From NCBI RefSeq assembly GCF_014197015.1, contig NZ_JACIET010000002.1:62001-126000 (forward strand): a stretch of DNA of 64,000 nucleotides, given 5' to 3'. Source of the stretch: Niveibacterium umoris (lineage in GTDB: Bacteria > Pseudomonadota > Gammaproteobacteria > Burkholderiales > Rhodocyclaceae). The position numbers and the translations under genes are program-made. The notes below the pieces were generated by a model that was not told where the DNA came from, ran no database searches, and saw only the letters and a program-made list of their open reading frames with translations. Each line of letters opens with the position of its first letter. Position 1 is the first letter of the stretch. This document shows, one piece after another, positions 36,521 through 45,464 of this stretch.

Positions 36521-37354
36521 ATGGACTTGTACGCCGTCTTCGGCAACCCGATCGCACACAGCAAGTCGCCGTGGATCCACGCGCGCTTCGCCGAGCAAAC
36601 CAGCCAGCAAATCAGCTACGAAGCAAGGCTCGCACCGCGTGACGGCTTCGCGTCAGCGGTCGCCGCCTTCCGCAACGAGGGGGGGCGCGGCGCCAACGTG
36701 ACGGTGCCGTTCAAGCTGGAAGCCTGCGCTTTGGCGGATCGTCGCTCCGCACGCGCCGAGGCGGCGGGCGCCGCCAACACACTGATCTTCGACGAACGCG
36801 GCATCACCGCCGACAACACCGACGGCGTGGGGCTGGTACGCGATCTCGCGCACCTCGGCTACACCCTCGAAGGCAGCCGCGTGCTCTTGCTCGGCGCGGG
36901 CGGCGCCGCGCGCGGCGCCTTGCTGCCGCTGCTGGCCGAGGCGCCGTCGTCACTGACGATCGCCAACCGCACGGTGGAGAAGGCGCTGGCGCTGGCCACT
37001 GCATTCCAGCCCGAAGGTCGCGCCTGCGCGCTGCTCGGCTGTGGCTTCGACGCTTTGCAAGGCAGCACCTTCGACGTGGTGATCAACGCCACTTCGTCAT
37101 CGCTGTCCGACGACGCACCGCCGCTGCCGCAAGGTATCTATGCGCCCGGCGCACTCGCCTACGACATGATGTACGGAAGCGACGAGACGCGTTTCATGCA
37201 AGCCGCGCGCGAACTGGGCGCTGAACGCCTGTCAGACGGCCTCGGCATGCTCGTGGAGCAGGCTGCAGAGAGCTTCTTCCTGTGGCGCGGCGTACGGCCC
37301 GACACCCAGCCGGTGCGCGAGGCCCTGCGCGGAACGCTCGCCCGCTCGTCATGA
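36521..37354 (+). CDS. aroE: Shikimate dehydrogenase (NADP+)
   Basis: A 277-aa cytoplasmic enzyme of the shikimate pathway reducing 3-dehydroshikimate. FGNPIAHSKSPWIH at the N-terminus binds shikimate, and the catalytic pair Lys65 (NVTVPFK) and Asp101 (NTDG) is present. The Rossmann motif LLLGAGGAARGAL and the NRT motif for NADP specificity follow. The start at 36521 has a GGAGG site. The stop overlaps the mtgA start by 4 nt (ATGA). Confidence 0.97.
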   Translation: MDLYAVFGNPIAHSKSPWIHARFAEQTSQQISYEARLAPRDGFASAVAAFRNEGGRGANVTVPFKLEACALADRRSARAEAAGAANTLIFDERGITADNTDGVGLVRDLAHLGYTLEGSRVLLLGAGGAARGALLPLLAEAPSSLTIANRTVEKALALATAFQPEGRACALLGCGFDALQGSTFDVVINATSSSLSDDAPPLPQGIYAPGALAYDMMYGSDETRFMQAARELGAERLSDGLGMLVEQAAESFFLWRGVRPDTQPVREALRGTLARSS

Positions 37355-38049
37355 GTCTCTGGAAGTGGTTCAAGCGCGCCTTGCTCGCGCTGATCCTGCT
37401 GTTCATTGCCTATCAGCTCTGGCTGCTGGGCCATGTGCTGTGGTGGAAGCAGTTCAATCCTTCGGAAACCAGCTTCATGTCGCTGCGCCTGAAGGAACTG
37501 CGCGAGACCGACCCGGCTGCGACGCTCAAATACACCTGGGTGCCGTATGAACGCATCTCGCCCAACCTGAAGCGCGCAGTGGTGGCGGCTGAGGATGACG
37601 GTTTCGTCGACCACGACGGCTTCGACTGGGAAGCGATCCAGAAGGCGATGGAGAAGAACGAGAAACTCGCCAAACGCGGCAAGCCGATCCGCGGCGGTTC
37701 GACGATCAGCCAGCAACTGGCGAAGAACCTGTTCCTGTCGCCGACCCGCAGCTACGTGCGCAAGGCCGAGGAAGCGGTGATCACGGTGATGATCGAAACG
37801 CTGTGGGACAAACGCCGCATCCTCGAGGTGTACCTCAACGTGGTCGAATGGGGCAACGGCGTGTTCGGCGCCGAGGCGGCGGCGCGCCGCTACTACAGCA
37901 TTTCCGCCGCGCAACTGAACGCCGGGCAAGCGGCGCATCTCGCAGTGATGCTGCCCAACCCGCGCAAGTACGAGAAGAGTTTCGGCCCACGTCTTGCTGG
38001 CCATGCAGCCAGCGTGGAACGCCGCATGCGCTTTTCGGAAATACCCTGA
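37351..38049 (+). CDS. mtgA: Monofunctional biosynthetic peptidoglycan transglycosylase
   Basis: A 232-aa inner-membrane-anchored GT51 glycosyltransferase that polymerises lipid II. One N-terminal transmembrane segment (residues 10-30) is followed by the catalytic Glu81 in VVAAEDDGFVDHDGF and the motifs GGSTISQQLAKNLFLSPTRS, EVYLNVVEWG and AAHLAVMLPNP. There is no transpeptidase domain, as expected for MtgA. It is translationally coupled to aroE, a common arrangement in betaproteobacteria. Confidence 0.97.
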   Translation: MSLWKWFKRALLALILLFIAYQLWLLGHVLWWKQFNPSETSFMSLRLKELRETDPAATLKYTWVPYERISPNLKRAVVAAEDDGFVDHDGFDWEAIQKAMEKNEKLAKRGKPIRGGSTISQQLAKNLFLSPTRSYVRKAEEAVITVMIETLWDKRRILEVYLNVVEWGNGVFGAEAAARRYYSISAAQLNAGQAAHLAVMLPNPRKYEKSFGPRLAGHAASVERRMRFSEIP

Positions 38050-38080
38050 GTCCGCAAGCGCGCGCTTGCACCACCGCGAC

Positions 38081-38863
38081 TCAACGCGGTTTCGAGGTGA
38101 GGGCCCGGTTGAATCGATCGATCGTGGCCTGCGGTACCTGCATGCTGCAGAACAGATGCCGCAACTCACCCTGCGGGGTATCGGGGTATTTGATGTAGGC
38201 AAAGCGTTCGACGCTCAAACCGCGGGATTTGATCAACGCGCTCGCCTCTTCCGGCGCAATGATCATCGCGTCGGCCATCGATTCGACCAGCATGCGCAAC
38301 ATCTGGTCGTTCTCCTCATACGCCCGCACGGTCGGGCCGGTGCGCTCCGCCAGCATCTGGTCGAAGGCTGGCCCGTAGGAATAGGTCTCCTTCACCAGCA
38401 GGCGGAAAGTGCCTTTCTGCATGGCGTCGCGAATCGATGGGTAGCGGTTGAACGCGGCCGCATCTTCAACGCGCACCAGCAGTATTTGTGGCGAATCGCG
38501 AAAGACCGGCTCGGAAAAGCGACCGAATTTCTCGCGTTCCGGCTTGCGGAACATGCCGATCATGCAGTCCTGGCGCTGGTTGCCCTTGAGCAGCGCCATC
38601 TGGCGGCTGAAAGGTGTCTCTTCCCACACGAACGGAATGCGCGCGGCTTCGAGCGCCGCGCCTATCGGCCCGGCGACGAGCCCACCAATGTGGTCACCAT
38701 CTCTAAACGCATACGGAATGCGCGGATTGAAGTGCACATGCAGTTCTGCCGTGTCCGCCCAGGCAGCCGCCGGCGCTACGGACACGATCAGCGCAACGAC
38801 CAGCCGTGCGAGGCACCCCGGGCGCGCTGGGGCTAGCCCGCTCGGGGCACGGCGGGGCAGCAT
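38081..38863 (-). CDS. Periplasmic transporter substrate-binding domain protein
   Basis: A 260-aa protein if started at 38863, with a signal peptide (CLARLVVALIVSVAPAAAWA) and a type II periplasmic-binding fold (PRIPYAFRDGDHIGGLVAG, LLKGNQRQDCMIGMFRKPER, SMADAMIIAPEEASALIKSR). Another in-frame ATG at 38968 overlaps the upstream Lrp stop codon (ATGA) and would add 35 residues before the signal; coupling favours it, the signal peptide favours 38863. No ABC permease is adjacent, so this is probably a stand-alone binding protein. Confidence 0.78.
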   Translation of the reverse strand: MLPRRAPSGLAPARPGCLARLVVALIVSVAPAAAWADTAELHVHFNPRIPYAFRDGDHIGGLVAGPIGAALEAARIPFVWEETPFSRQMALLKGNQRQDCMIGMFRKPEREKFGRFSEPVFRDSPQILLVRVEDAAAFNRYPSIRDAMQKGTFRLLVKETYSYGPAFDQMLAERTGPTVRAYEENDQMLRMLVESMADAMIIAPEEASALIKSRGLSVERFAYIKYPDTPQGELRHLFCSMQVPQATIDRFNRALTSKPR

Positions 38864-38964
38864 GAACGGTGCAGTGGTCACGTTTCGGGGTCGCTTCACG
38901 GTTATCGCGAAAAGCATGGCGGACGAATGCCGTTCGTGCAAGCACCGCCCGTCGGCGGCCGATT

Positions 38965-39474
38965 TCATCGTGCGATCGGCAGGGCGCGTGTAGCTTTGAT
39001 TTCCTTCAGCGAGAAGCTCGAGTAGATCTCCTTGACCCCCGGCAGCGCACGCAGCACATCGCGCGCAAACACGCCGAAACCTTCCAGATCGCGCGCCACC
39101 ACCTCGAGCAGGAAATCGTAGCGGCCGGACACGTTGTGGCAGGCAATGACCTCGGGGATTTCGGCAATGCGCGCCTCGAAGTCGCGGCTCAGCGCCTGCG
39201 CATGGCTTTCCAGCATGATGCTGACGAAGGCCGTCACGCCGTATCCGAGCTTCCTGGCGTCGAGCACCGCGCGGTAAGCCTGGATGTAGGCCTCCTCTTC
39301 CAGCCGCCGTACACGCCGCCAGCAGGGCGACTGGCTGAGGAATACCCGCTCACCCAGTTCGGCCGTGGTCAGGCGCGCGTTGTCCTGCAATTCGGCGAGG
39401 ATGCGGCGATCGGTGCCGTCCAAAGCGATTGCGACTGCTTTATCCACCAGCCCCTCCGTTGGCGCATGATTCAT
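38965..39474 (-). CDS. Lrp/AsnC-family regulator next to megL
   Basis: A 169-aa regulator. The winged helix is at residues about 20-65 (DGTDRRILAELQDNARLTTA, then ELGERVFLSQSPCWRRVRRL) and the RAM domain at 80-150 (VIACHNVSGRYDFLLEVVAR). The ATG at 39474 is chosen over one 16 codons upstream because it gives the usual N-terminal length. It is divergent from the methionine gamma-lyase gene, 100 bp away. An amino-acid-responsive regulator beside an amino-acid lyase is a known pattern, so it likely controls it. Confidence 0.9.
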   Translation of the reverse strand: MNHAPTEGLVDKAVAIALDGTDRRILAELQDNARLTTAELGERVFLSQSPCWRRVRRLEEEAYIQAYRAVLDARKLGYGVTAFVSIMLESHAQALSRDFEARIAEIPEVIACHNVSGRYDFLLEVVARDLEGFGVFARDVLRALPGVKEIYSSFSLKEIKATRALPIAR

Positions 39475-39574
39475 ACCCACTTTACCTTGCGGTATGCATG
39501 CTTTGCAAAGAAACACCGGCATCCTGCGGCTACGATTTCCCCATCAGAACCAGCATCAAGAGCAGGGGAAAGCC

Positions 39575-40801
39575 ATGACCCATACAAGCCGGCAACGCGG
39601 CTTCGCGACGCGCGCGATCCATCACGGATACGACCCGATGAGCCATCAAGGGGCGCTGGTACCACCGATCTACCAGACCAGTACCTTCGCGTTCCCGAAC
39701 GTCGAACAGGGCGCGGCTTGCTTCGCCGGCGAGGCACCGGGCTACATCTACACGCGCATCTCGAACCCGACCCTGGCGCTGCTTGAAGCGCGGATTGCGG
39801 CGCTCGAAGGGGGCGAGGCCGGCGTTGCGTTCGCCTCGGGGATGGGCGCGATCACCTCGACGCTGTGGACCTTGCTCGCGCCCGGCGACGAGATCCTGGT
39901 GGACATGACACTGTACGGCTGCACCTTCTCGTTCCTGCACCACGGGCTGGCAAGATTCGGCGTGACCGTGCGCCACTGCGACATGAGCAGCCCGCTCGAA
40001 GTGCAGCGCGCGCTCAACCCGCAGACCAAGGTGGTGTATTTCGAGACGCCGGCGAACCCGAACATGCGCCTTGTGGACATCCGCCAGGTGTCGATGATTG
40101 CGCGCGCGCACGGCGCCATCACCGTGGTCGACAACACCTATTGCACACCTTACCTGCAGCGCCCTCTGGAACTGGGGGCGGACATCGTCGTGCATTCGGC
40201 GACCAAGTACCTCAGCGGCCACGGCGACGTCACCGCCGGGCTGGTTGTGTGCGACGCGGCAACGGCCGAGCGCATCCGGCTGTACGGACTGAAGGACATG
40301 ACCGGCGCGGTGCTCTCGCCACAGGACGCAAACCTGGTGCTGCGCGGTATCAAGACGCTGGCGCTGCGCATGGACCGCCATTGCGACAACGCCAAGGCGA
40401 TCGTGGGCCTGCTGGCGAACCATCCGCTGGTCGAACAGGTGCATTACCCCGACCTGCCCGACAACCCGCAACGCATGCTCGCCCTGCGCCAGATGAAACG
40501 CGCCGGCGGCATGATTGCGTTCGAACTCAAGGGCGGCATCGAGACCGGCCGCCGCTTCATGAACGCGCTGCGACTGGTAACGAGAGCGGTGAGCCTGGGC
40601 GACCCGGAAACGCTCGCACAGCATCCGGCGAGCATGACCCATTCGACCTACACGCCGGAAGAGCGCGCCGCGCACGGCATCTCAGAAGGGCTGGTGCGGA
40701 TCTCTGCCGGGCTGGAGGACGCGGAGGACTTGCTGGCGGACTTCGAGCAGGCACTCGCGATCGCCGCGCTTGGCGTCCGCAGCGAGATCGCCGCCGCCTG
40801 A
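39575..40801 (+). CDS. megL: Methionine gamma-lyase
   Basis: A 408-aa PLP enzyme splitting L-methionine into methanethiol, 2-oxobutyrate and ammonia. Among Cys/Met-metabolism enzymes, the assignment to gamma-lyase comes from specific residues at the Pseudomonas putida positions: Tyr114, Cys116 (DMTLYGCTF), PLP-Lys211 (SATKYLSGHGD) and Lys240-Asp241 (GLKDMTG). Cystathionine gamma-synthases and gamma-lyases normally lack that Cys. The start has an AGGGGA site. Its product 2-oxobutyrate joins isoleucine metabolism, which ilvA in this window also feeds. Confidence 0.93.
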   Translation: MTHTSRQRGFATRAIHHGYDPMSHQGALVPPIYQTSTFAFPNVEQGAACFAGEAPGYIYTRISNPTLALLEARIAALEGGEAGVAFASGMGAITSTLWTLLAPGDEILVDMTLYGCTFSFLHHGLARFGVTVRHCDMSSPLEVQRALNPQTKVVYFETPANPNMRLVDIRQVSMIARAHGAITVVDNTYCTPYLQRPLELGADIVVHSATKYLSGHGDVTAGLVVCDAATAERIRLYGLKDMTGAVLSPQDANLVLRGIKTLALRMDRHCDNAKAIVGLLANHPLVEQVHYPDLPDNPQRMLALRQMKRAGGMIAFELKGGIETGRRFMNALRLVTRAVSLGDPETLAQHPASMTHSTYTPEERAAHGISEGLVRISAGLEDAEDLLADFEQALAIAALGVRSEIAAA

Positions 40802-40817
40802 CGCGATTGCGCAAATG

Positions 40818-40850
40818 AAACGGGCGCCCCGTGGGGCGCCCGTTTGTTTG
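40818..40850. terminator. Rho-independent terminator between convergent megL and amtB
   Basis: AAACGGGCGCCCC and its complement form a stem of about 12 bp with a 2-3-nt loop, followed on the plus strand by TTTGTTTG and preceded by an A-rich tract that gives U residues on the minus strand. It is placed to end both convergent genes. Confidence 0.85.
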
Positions 40851-40885
40851 TCTGGCGCGGTGCAAGCACCGCGCCGGGACGCACA

Positions 40886-42418
40886 TCAGTTGTGGTAGGC
40901 CGATTCGCCGTGGGAGGCGATGTCCAGACCTTCGCGCTCTTCGTCTTCGGCGACACGCAGGCCGATGAAGAGATCGACCAGCTTGTACGCAACCAGGGAC
41001 ACAACACCCGACCAAATCACGGTGGTGCCAACGGCCCACAGCTGGCTGGTGACCTGCGCCGAGATGCTGTAGTCGCCGACCTTGTTCGCGACATAGTCGA
41101 TAACGCCAGCGCCGCCCAGGGCCGGGTCAGCAAACACACCGGTCAGGATCGCACCGAGGATGCCGCCGACGCCATGCACGCCGAACACGTCGAGCGCGTC
41201 ATCCGCCCCGAGCAGCTTCTTCAGGCCATTCACACCCCACAGGCAGACCAGGCCAGCGGCGAGGCCGATGATCAGTGCGCCCATGATGCCGACGTAACCG
41301 CACGCCGGGGTGATCGCGACGAGGCCAGCAACGGCACCCGAAGCAGCACCCAGCATCGAGGGCTTGCCCTTGATCAGCCATTCGGCGAAGAGCCAGGCCA
41401 GCGCAGCCATCGCAGTCGCGACCATGGTGTTGGCGAAGGCCAGCGCGGCAGCGCCGTTGGCTTCCAGGTTGGAGCCGGCGTTGAAGCCGAACCAGCCCAC
41501 CCACAGCAGCGAAGCACCGATCATGGTCATCGTCAGGCTGTGCGGCGCCATCGCTTCGCGACCGAAACCGATACGCTTGCCGACCATGAAGGCACCAACC
41601 AGACCGGCCATCGCAGCGTTGATGTGCACCACGGTACCGCCGGCGAAGTCGATCGCGCCCTTCTGGAACAGGAAGCCTGCCGTTGCGGTGGCCTTGTCAG
41701 CTGCGGCCGCATCGATGTAGGCATCCGGACCTTGCCAGAACCAGACCATGTGCGCGATCGGCAGGTAGGAGAAGGTGAACCACAGCACGATGAACAGCAG
41801 CACGGCCGAGAACTTCATCCGCTCAGCGAATGCACCCACGATCAGCGCCGGCGTGATCGCCGCGAAGGTCGCCTGGAACATCACGTAGATCAGTTCGGGG
41901 ATATACACGCCCTTGCTGAAGGTCGCAGCGCCCGAATCCGGCGTGATGCCCTTCAGGAACAGCTTGTCGAAGCCGCCGAAGAAGGCATTGCCCTCGGTGA
42001 ATGCCACCGAGTAGCCGTAGACCGTCCACAGCACGACGCAGAGCGAGAAGATCACGAAGACCTGCATCAGGATCGACAGCATGTTCTTCGAGCGGACCAG
42101 ACCGCCATAGAACAGCGCAAGACCCGGGATCGTCATCAGCGTCACCAGCAGCGTGGCAACGATCATCCAGGAGGTATCGCCCTTGTTCGGGGCGGGGGTG
42201 GCGGCCGGAGCCGGTGCGGACTGATCCGCGGCAGCGGCGGGTGCGGCGGTTGCAGCCGCAGCCGGGGCGGCAGCAGGTGCCGACGCATCAGCCGCAGGTG
42301 CGGAGGCCTCGGCCGTGGCGGCCGGTGCGGCGGTTTCGGCGGCCTTGTCGTCCGCCCAGGCTGCCCCTGCGGCGCTGAGAGACAGCGCGGTCAGCAGGAT
42401 CGCAAGCATCTTTTTCAT
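40886..42418 (-). CDS. amtB: Ammonium transporter AmtB
   Basis: A 510-aa inner-membrane ammonium channel. The signal peptide (MKKMLAILLTALSLSAAGAA) is followed by a low-complexity Ala/Pro tract of about 55 residues (25-80). The 11-helix Amt core starts near DTSWMIVATLLVTLMTIPGL. Conserved pieces include the FYGGLVRSKN block, WFGFNAGSNLEANG and the HGVGGILGAI segment. The Ala/Pro spacer is longer than in E. coli AmtB. It follows glnK by 21 nt, the standard pairing in which GlnK gates the channel. Confidence 0.96.
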   Translation of the reverse strand: MKKMLAILLTALSLSAAGAAWADDKAAETAAPAATAEASAPAADASAPAAAPAAAATAAPAAAADQSAPAPAATPAPNKGDTSWMIVATLLVTLMTIPGLALFYGGLVRSKNMLSILMQVFVIFSLCVVLWTVYGYSVAFTEGNAFFGGFDKLFLKGITPDSGAATFSKGVYIPELIYVMFQATFAAITPALIVGAFAERMKFSAVLLFIVLWFTFSYLPIAHMVWFWQGPDAYIDAAAADKATATAGFLFQKGAIDFAGGTVVHINAAMAGLVGAFMVGKRIGFGREAMAPHSLTMTMIGASLLWVGWFGFNAGSNLEANGAAALAFANTMVATAMAALAWLFAEWLIKGKPSMLGAASGAVAGLVAITPACGYVGIMGALIIGLAAGLVCLWGVNGLKKLLGADDALDVFGVHGVGGILGAILTGVFADPALGGAGVIDYVANKVGDYSISAQVTSQLWAVGTTVIWSGVVSLVAYKLVDLFIGLRVAEDEEREGLDIASHGESAYHN

Positions 42419-42439
42419 TGTCGGGTTCTCCTGTGTGCC

Positions 42440-42838
<399 letters not shown>

Positions 42839-43612
42839 TTAAAGGGTCTTGCCGACGGTCAGCAGCACGCGGCCAGCGCCCAGATCCTTGTCGAACGGCG
42901 CCGGGCTGCGATAGAACTGACCGGCATCGCCCTTGGCGTTGGTACCGCTGTAGAACAGGCCGAAGGTCAGGCCCAGCGCGTCGGCGGTGCCACCGAGCTT
43001 GTAGTCGGTGTAGGACGCGTCATCGAAGCCCTTGACGTTCTGGTAGCCAACGTGGCCAATCAGGTTGATGCCCTCGGCAACCGGGAAGGTCGCGGTTGCG
43101 TCGAGGTAGTAGCTGCCGTTGGTCTTCTCGCCGGACGGGGTCTTGGTGCCGAACAGGTTGGTGAACGAGTAGGAACCCTTCAGGGTGATCCACTTGTAGC
43201 TGCCAGCCACATAGCCTTCGAGGGTGTTCGGGCTGGTATAGCCATCCGGGTAGGTGCCCGGGTAGTAGTACTGCAGCAGGCCGACGTCGTAGCCGAAGTC
43301 ACCTGCGGCGCCCTTGTAGCCGCCGTAGAAGTCCAGTTCGATCGGGGCGCTGACCGCACCGCCATTGGCGTCCGACAGCCAGCTGATGTTCGAGCCCCAG
43401 GTGCCAAGGTAGATGCCGCTCTCGTGGGCAAAGTCGACGCCGCCCTGGATGGCCGGCTTGTGATTGGTCTGCGCGATGCCGCGGTAAAGGTATTCGGAGG
43501 CCAACGTGAAGTTGCCGGTCAGCGTGTACGGTGCCTTGGCCTCTTCGGCCATGGCCGGAGCGGACGCGGCGAAGCTGGCGAGCAGTGCGGTAGCGATCAG
43601 GGTCTTGCGCAT
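42839..43612 (-). CDS. TorF-family putative porin (Gcw_chp)
   Basis: A 257-aa outer-membrane protein. A signal peptide (MRKTLIATALLASFAASAPA, cleaved near MAEEA) precedes TLTGNFTLASEYLYRGIAQT, the hallmark of the Gcw_chp/TorF family, then repeated amphipathic strands and a C-terminal VLLTVGKTL. The ATG at 43612 is taken because upstream in-frame residues contain no signal and run through the promoter region. As first gene of the glnK-amtB unit under sigma-54/NtrC control, it is probably an outer-membrane pore for nitrogen compounds, though no substrate is proven for the family. Confidence 0.87.
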   Translation of the reverse strand: MRKTLIATALLASFAASAPAMAEEAKAPYTLTGNFTLASEYLYRGIAQTNHKPAIQGGVDFAHESGIYLGTWGSNISWLSDANGGAVSAPIELDFYGGYKGAAGDFGYDVGLLQYYYPGTYPDGYTSPNTLEGYVAGSYKWITLKGSYSFTNLFGTKTPSGEKTNGSYYLDATATFPVAEGINLIGHVGYQNVKGFDDASYTDYKLGGTADALGLTFGLFYSGTNAKGDAGQFYRSPAPFDKDLGAGRVLLTVGKTL

Positions 43613-43657
43613 ATCAATCTCCGTCGTGGGATGAGAATTACGTTGCGAGACCCCTAA

Positions 43658-43673
43658 TGCAGAATCCGTGCCA
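43658..43673 (-). promoter_or_regulatory. Sigma-54 (-24/-12) promoter of the torF-like-glnK-amtB unit
   Basis: The minus strand from 43673 to 43658 reads TGGCACGGATTCTGCA, matching the consensus TGGCACG-N4-TTGCA, with the invariant GG and GC 12 nt apart. It lies about 46 nt upstream of the porin start codon, a usual distance for RpoN promoters. Confidence 0.85.
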
Positions 43674-43770
43674 CTGCCCCACGATTTGGCGGAAAGGCTT
43701 ATGGAGCATGGCGAGCACACCGACCCGGCGCACCGGCCGCACTGTTTTGCTCCGCATTTGACGGGCCCGC

Positions 43771-43823
43771 GCGCCAACTTGGTGCATTTCGCTGGAAAGC
43801 GGGCTGCCGCACTGTCCCGGTGC
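43771..43823. promoter_or_regulatory. Two NtrC-type enhancer sites
   Basis: 43771-43786 reads GCGCCAACTTGGTGCA and 43809-43823 reads GCACTGTCCCGGTGC. Both fit the NtrC dyad GCAC-N7-GTGC, one exactly and one with a single mismatch. They lie about 105 and 145 bp upstream of the sigma-54 promoter, with centres about 38 bp apart. That is a typical arrangement for NtrC oligomer binding. Confidence 0.75.
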
Positions 43824-43881
43824 ATCAAAACCTGCGTGCTAAACTGGGTCGAGACCTTTGAATCCCTTATGGAGAGCCACC

Positions 43882-44142
43882 ATGGAGCCGCCCAAGTTCG
43901 TCGACGAAATCCAGAAGAAGATGGCCGAGTTGCTGGAGAACAGCCCGGCCAAGGACATCGAACGCAATGCCAAGGCCGCGTTCGCTTCGATGCTCGGCAA
44001 GCTGGATCTGGTGACGCGCGAGGAATTCGACGTACAGCGCGAGGTGCTCGCCCGCGCGCGCGAACAACTGGTCCGCCTGGAGGCCCGCATCGCTGAACTG
44101 GAGGCGGCCCTCGCCGCGAAGTCGGGCACCAACGAAAAGTGA
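43882..44142 (+). CDS. ubiK: UbiK accessory factor (BMFP family)
   Basis: An 86-aa protein needed for efficient aerobic ubiquinone synthesis, acting with UbiJ in the Ubi complex. The N-terminus MEPPKFVDEIQKKMAELLEN and the C-terminal coiled coil (EFDVQREVLARAREQLVRLE) are typical. The ATG at 43882 has a GGAGAG site; an upstream TTG is less likely. It is divergent from the torF-like-glnK-amtB operon and shares the intergenic region with its promoter. Confidence 0.9.
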   Translation: MEPPKFVDEIQKKMAELLENSPAKDIERNAKAAFASMLGKLDLVTREEFDVQREVLARAREQLVRLEARIAELEAALAAKSGTNEK

Positions 44143-44269
44143 ACCAGATTCACTTTTTACACGAGAAACTTTCGCTGGAAGAGGTGAGTCCGAGTCTCTA
44201 GCATGCAATGAACGCTGAACCGCATCGAACGAATGCGGAACACGACCCATCCAGCACAGAGACCGGACC

Positions 44270-44809
44270 ATGACTGACGCCGCCCGCTACACCCGCACCG
44301 CGATTGCCCTGCACTGGGTGATCGCACTGCTGATCTTCATCGCCTTCCCGGTCGGCCTCTACATGGTCGACCTGCCGCTGTCCCCGCAAAAACTCAAGAT
44401 CATCAGCTGGCACAAATGGGCGGGCATCACCGTGCTTGCGCTGACTCTGGTGCGCATCCTGTGGCGCAGCACGCATCGCCCGCCGGCGCTGCCGGACTCG
44501 ATGAGCCGAATCGAGAAACTCGCCGCGCACGGCGCGCATCACCTGCTCTACCTGCTGATGATCGCGGTTCCCATGGCCGGTTGGCTGATGAGTTCTGCCA
44601 AGGGCTTCCCGGTGGTGTGGTTCGGCGTGCTGCCCTTGCCCGACCTGATCGGCAAGAACGAGCAACTCGCCGAGTTCTTCGAGGGCGCACACGAGTTGCT
44701 CGCGTGGCTGATGGCCGCCATCGTCATTGCCCACGCTGCGGCGGCCATCAAGCATCACCTTGTGGCACGCGACGGCATCCTCGCCCGCATGCTGCCCTTC
44801 CTGAAGTAA
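44270..44809 (+). CDS. Cytochrome b561 (YceJ type)
   Basis: A 179-aa inner-membrane di-heme cytochrome with four transmembrane helices. ALHWVIALLIFIAFPVGLYM and the LKIISWHKWAGITVLALTLV segment supply conserved heme-ligand histidines; AHGAHHLLYLLMIAVPMAGW and AHAAAAIKHHLV supply the second pair. E. coli YceJ sits next to YceI, as here. It is the first gene of a b561-yceI-yceI unit. Confidence 0.93.
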   Translation: MTDAARYTRTAIALHWVIALLIFIAFPVGLYMVDLPLSPQKLKIISWHKWAGITVLALTLVRILWRSTHRPPALPDSMSRIEKLAAHGAHHLLYLLMIAVPMAGWLMSSAKGFPVVWFGVLPLPDLIGKNEQLAEFFEGAHELLAWLMAAIVIAHAAAAIKHHLVARDGILARMLPFLK

Positions 44810-44823
44810 CCGGAGCCCCTGAC

Positions 44824-45381
44824 ATGAAAAGACTGATCCCGGCCCTCGCGGCCGCAGCCCTCGCCTTGCCTGTCGCCGCCGTCGAGTACGGCACGCCGGA
44901 CACCGCGAAGAGCGCGCTCAGCTTCACCACCAAGCAGATGGGCGTGCCGGTCGACGGCAAGTTCAACCGCTTCAAGGTCACGCTGAACTTTGACCCGGCC
45001 GCGGTTCAGAAAGCCAGCGCAGGCTTTGAGCTGGAGCTCGCGAGCATCGATGCAGGCAGCAAGGAAGCCAACGACGAAGTCGTGGGCAAGGACTGGTTCA
45101 ACGTCAAGCAGTTCCCGACCGCCGTGTTCAAGTCGACCGCGGTCAAGGCGCTGGGCGGCAACAAGTTCGAAGTGAGCGGCCCGCTGACCATCAAGGGGCG
45201 CACGCAAACCGTGACCGCGCCTTTTACCTACAAGGCCGAGGGCAGCAACGGCGTGTTTGATGGCGCCTTCACGATCAAGCGGCTGCAGTTCGGTGTCGGC
45301 GAGGGCCCCTGGGGCGACACCTCGACCGTGGCCGACGAGGTGCTGATCAAGTTCCACCTCATCGCCGCTGCGCGCAAATGA
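44824..45381 (+). CDS. YceI-family periplasmic protein, copy 1
   Basis: A 185-aa secreted lipocalin-like protein. A signal peptide (MKRLIPALAAAALALPVAAV) precedes the YceI barrel, with SFTTKQMGVPVDGKFNRFKV, WFNVKQFPTAVFKST and LTIKGRTQTVTAPF. Family members bind polyprenoid or amphiphilic ligands. It lies 14 nt after the cytochrome b561 gene, so co-transcription is near certain. Confidence 0.92.
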   Translation: MKRLIPALAAAALALPVAAVEYGTPDTAKSALSFTTKQMGVPVDGKFNRFKVTLNFDPAAVQKASAGFELELASIDAGSKEANDEVVGKDWFNVKQFPTAVFKSTAVKALGGNKFEVSGPLTIKGRTQTVTAPFTYKAEGSNGVFDGAFTIKRLQFGVGEGPWGDTSTVADEVLIKFHLIAAARK

Positions 45382-45464
45382 ACCCTGCCACACGTTTTCA
45401 GCTGGACGGTCGAACCCGTCCGCACCCAACCCGCACCACCCGCTCTGACAGAGGACATCACACC

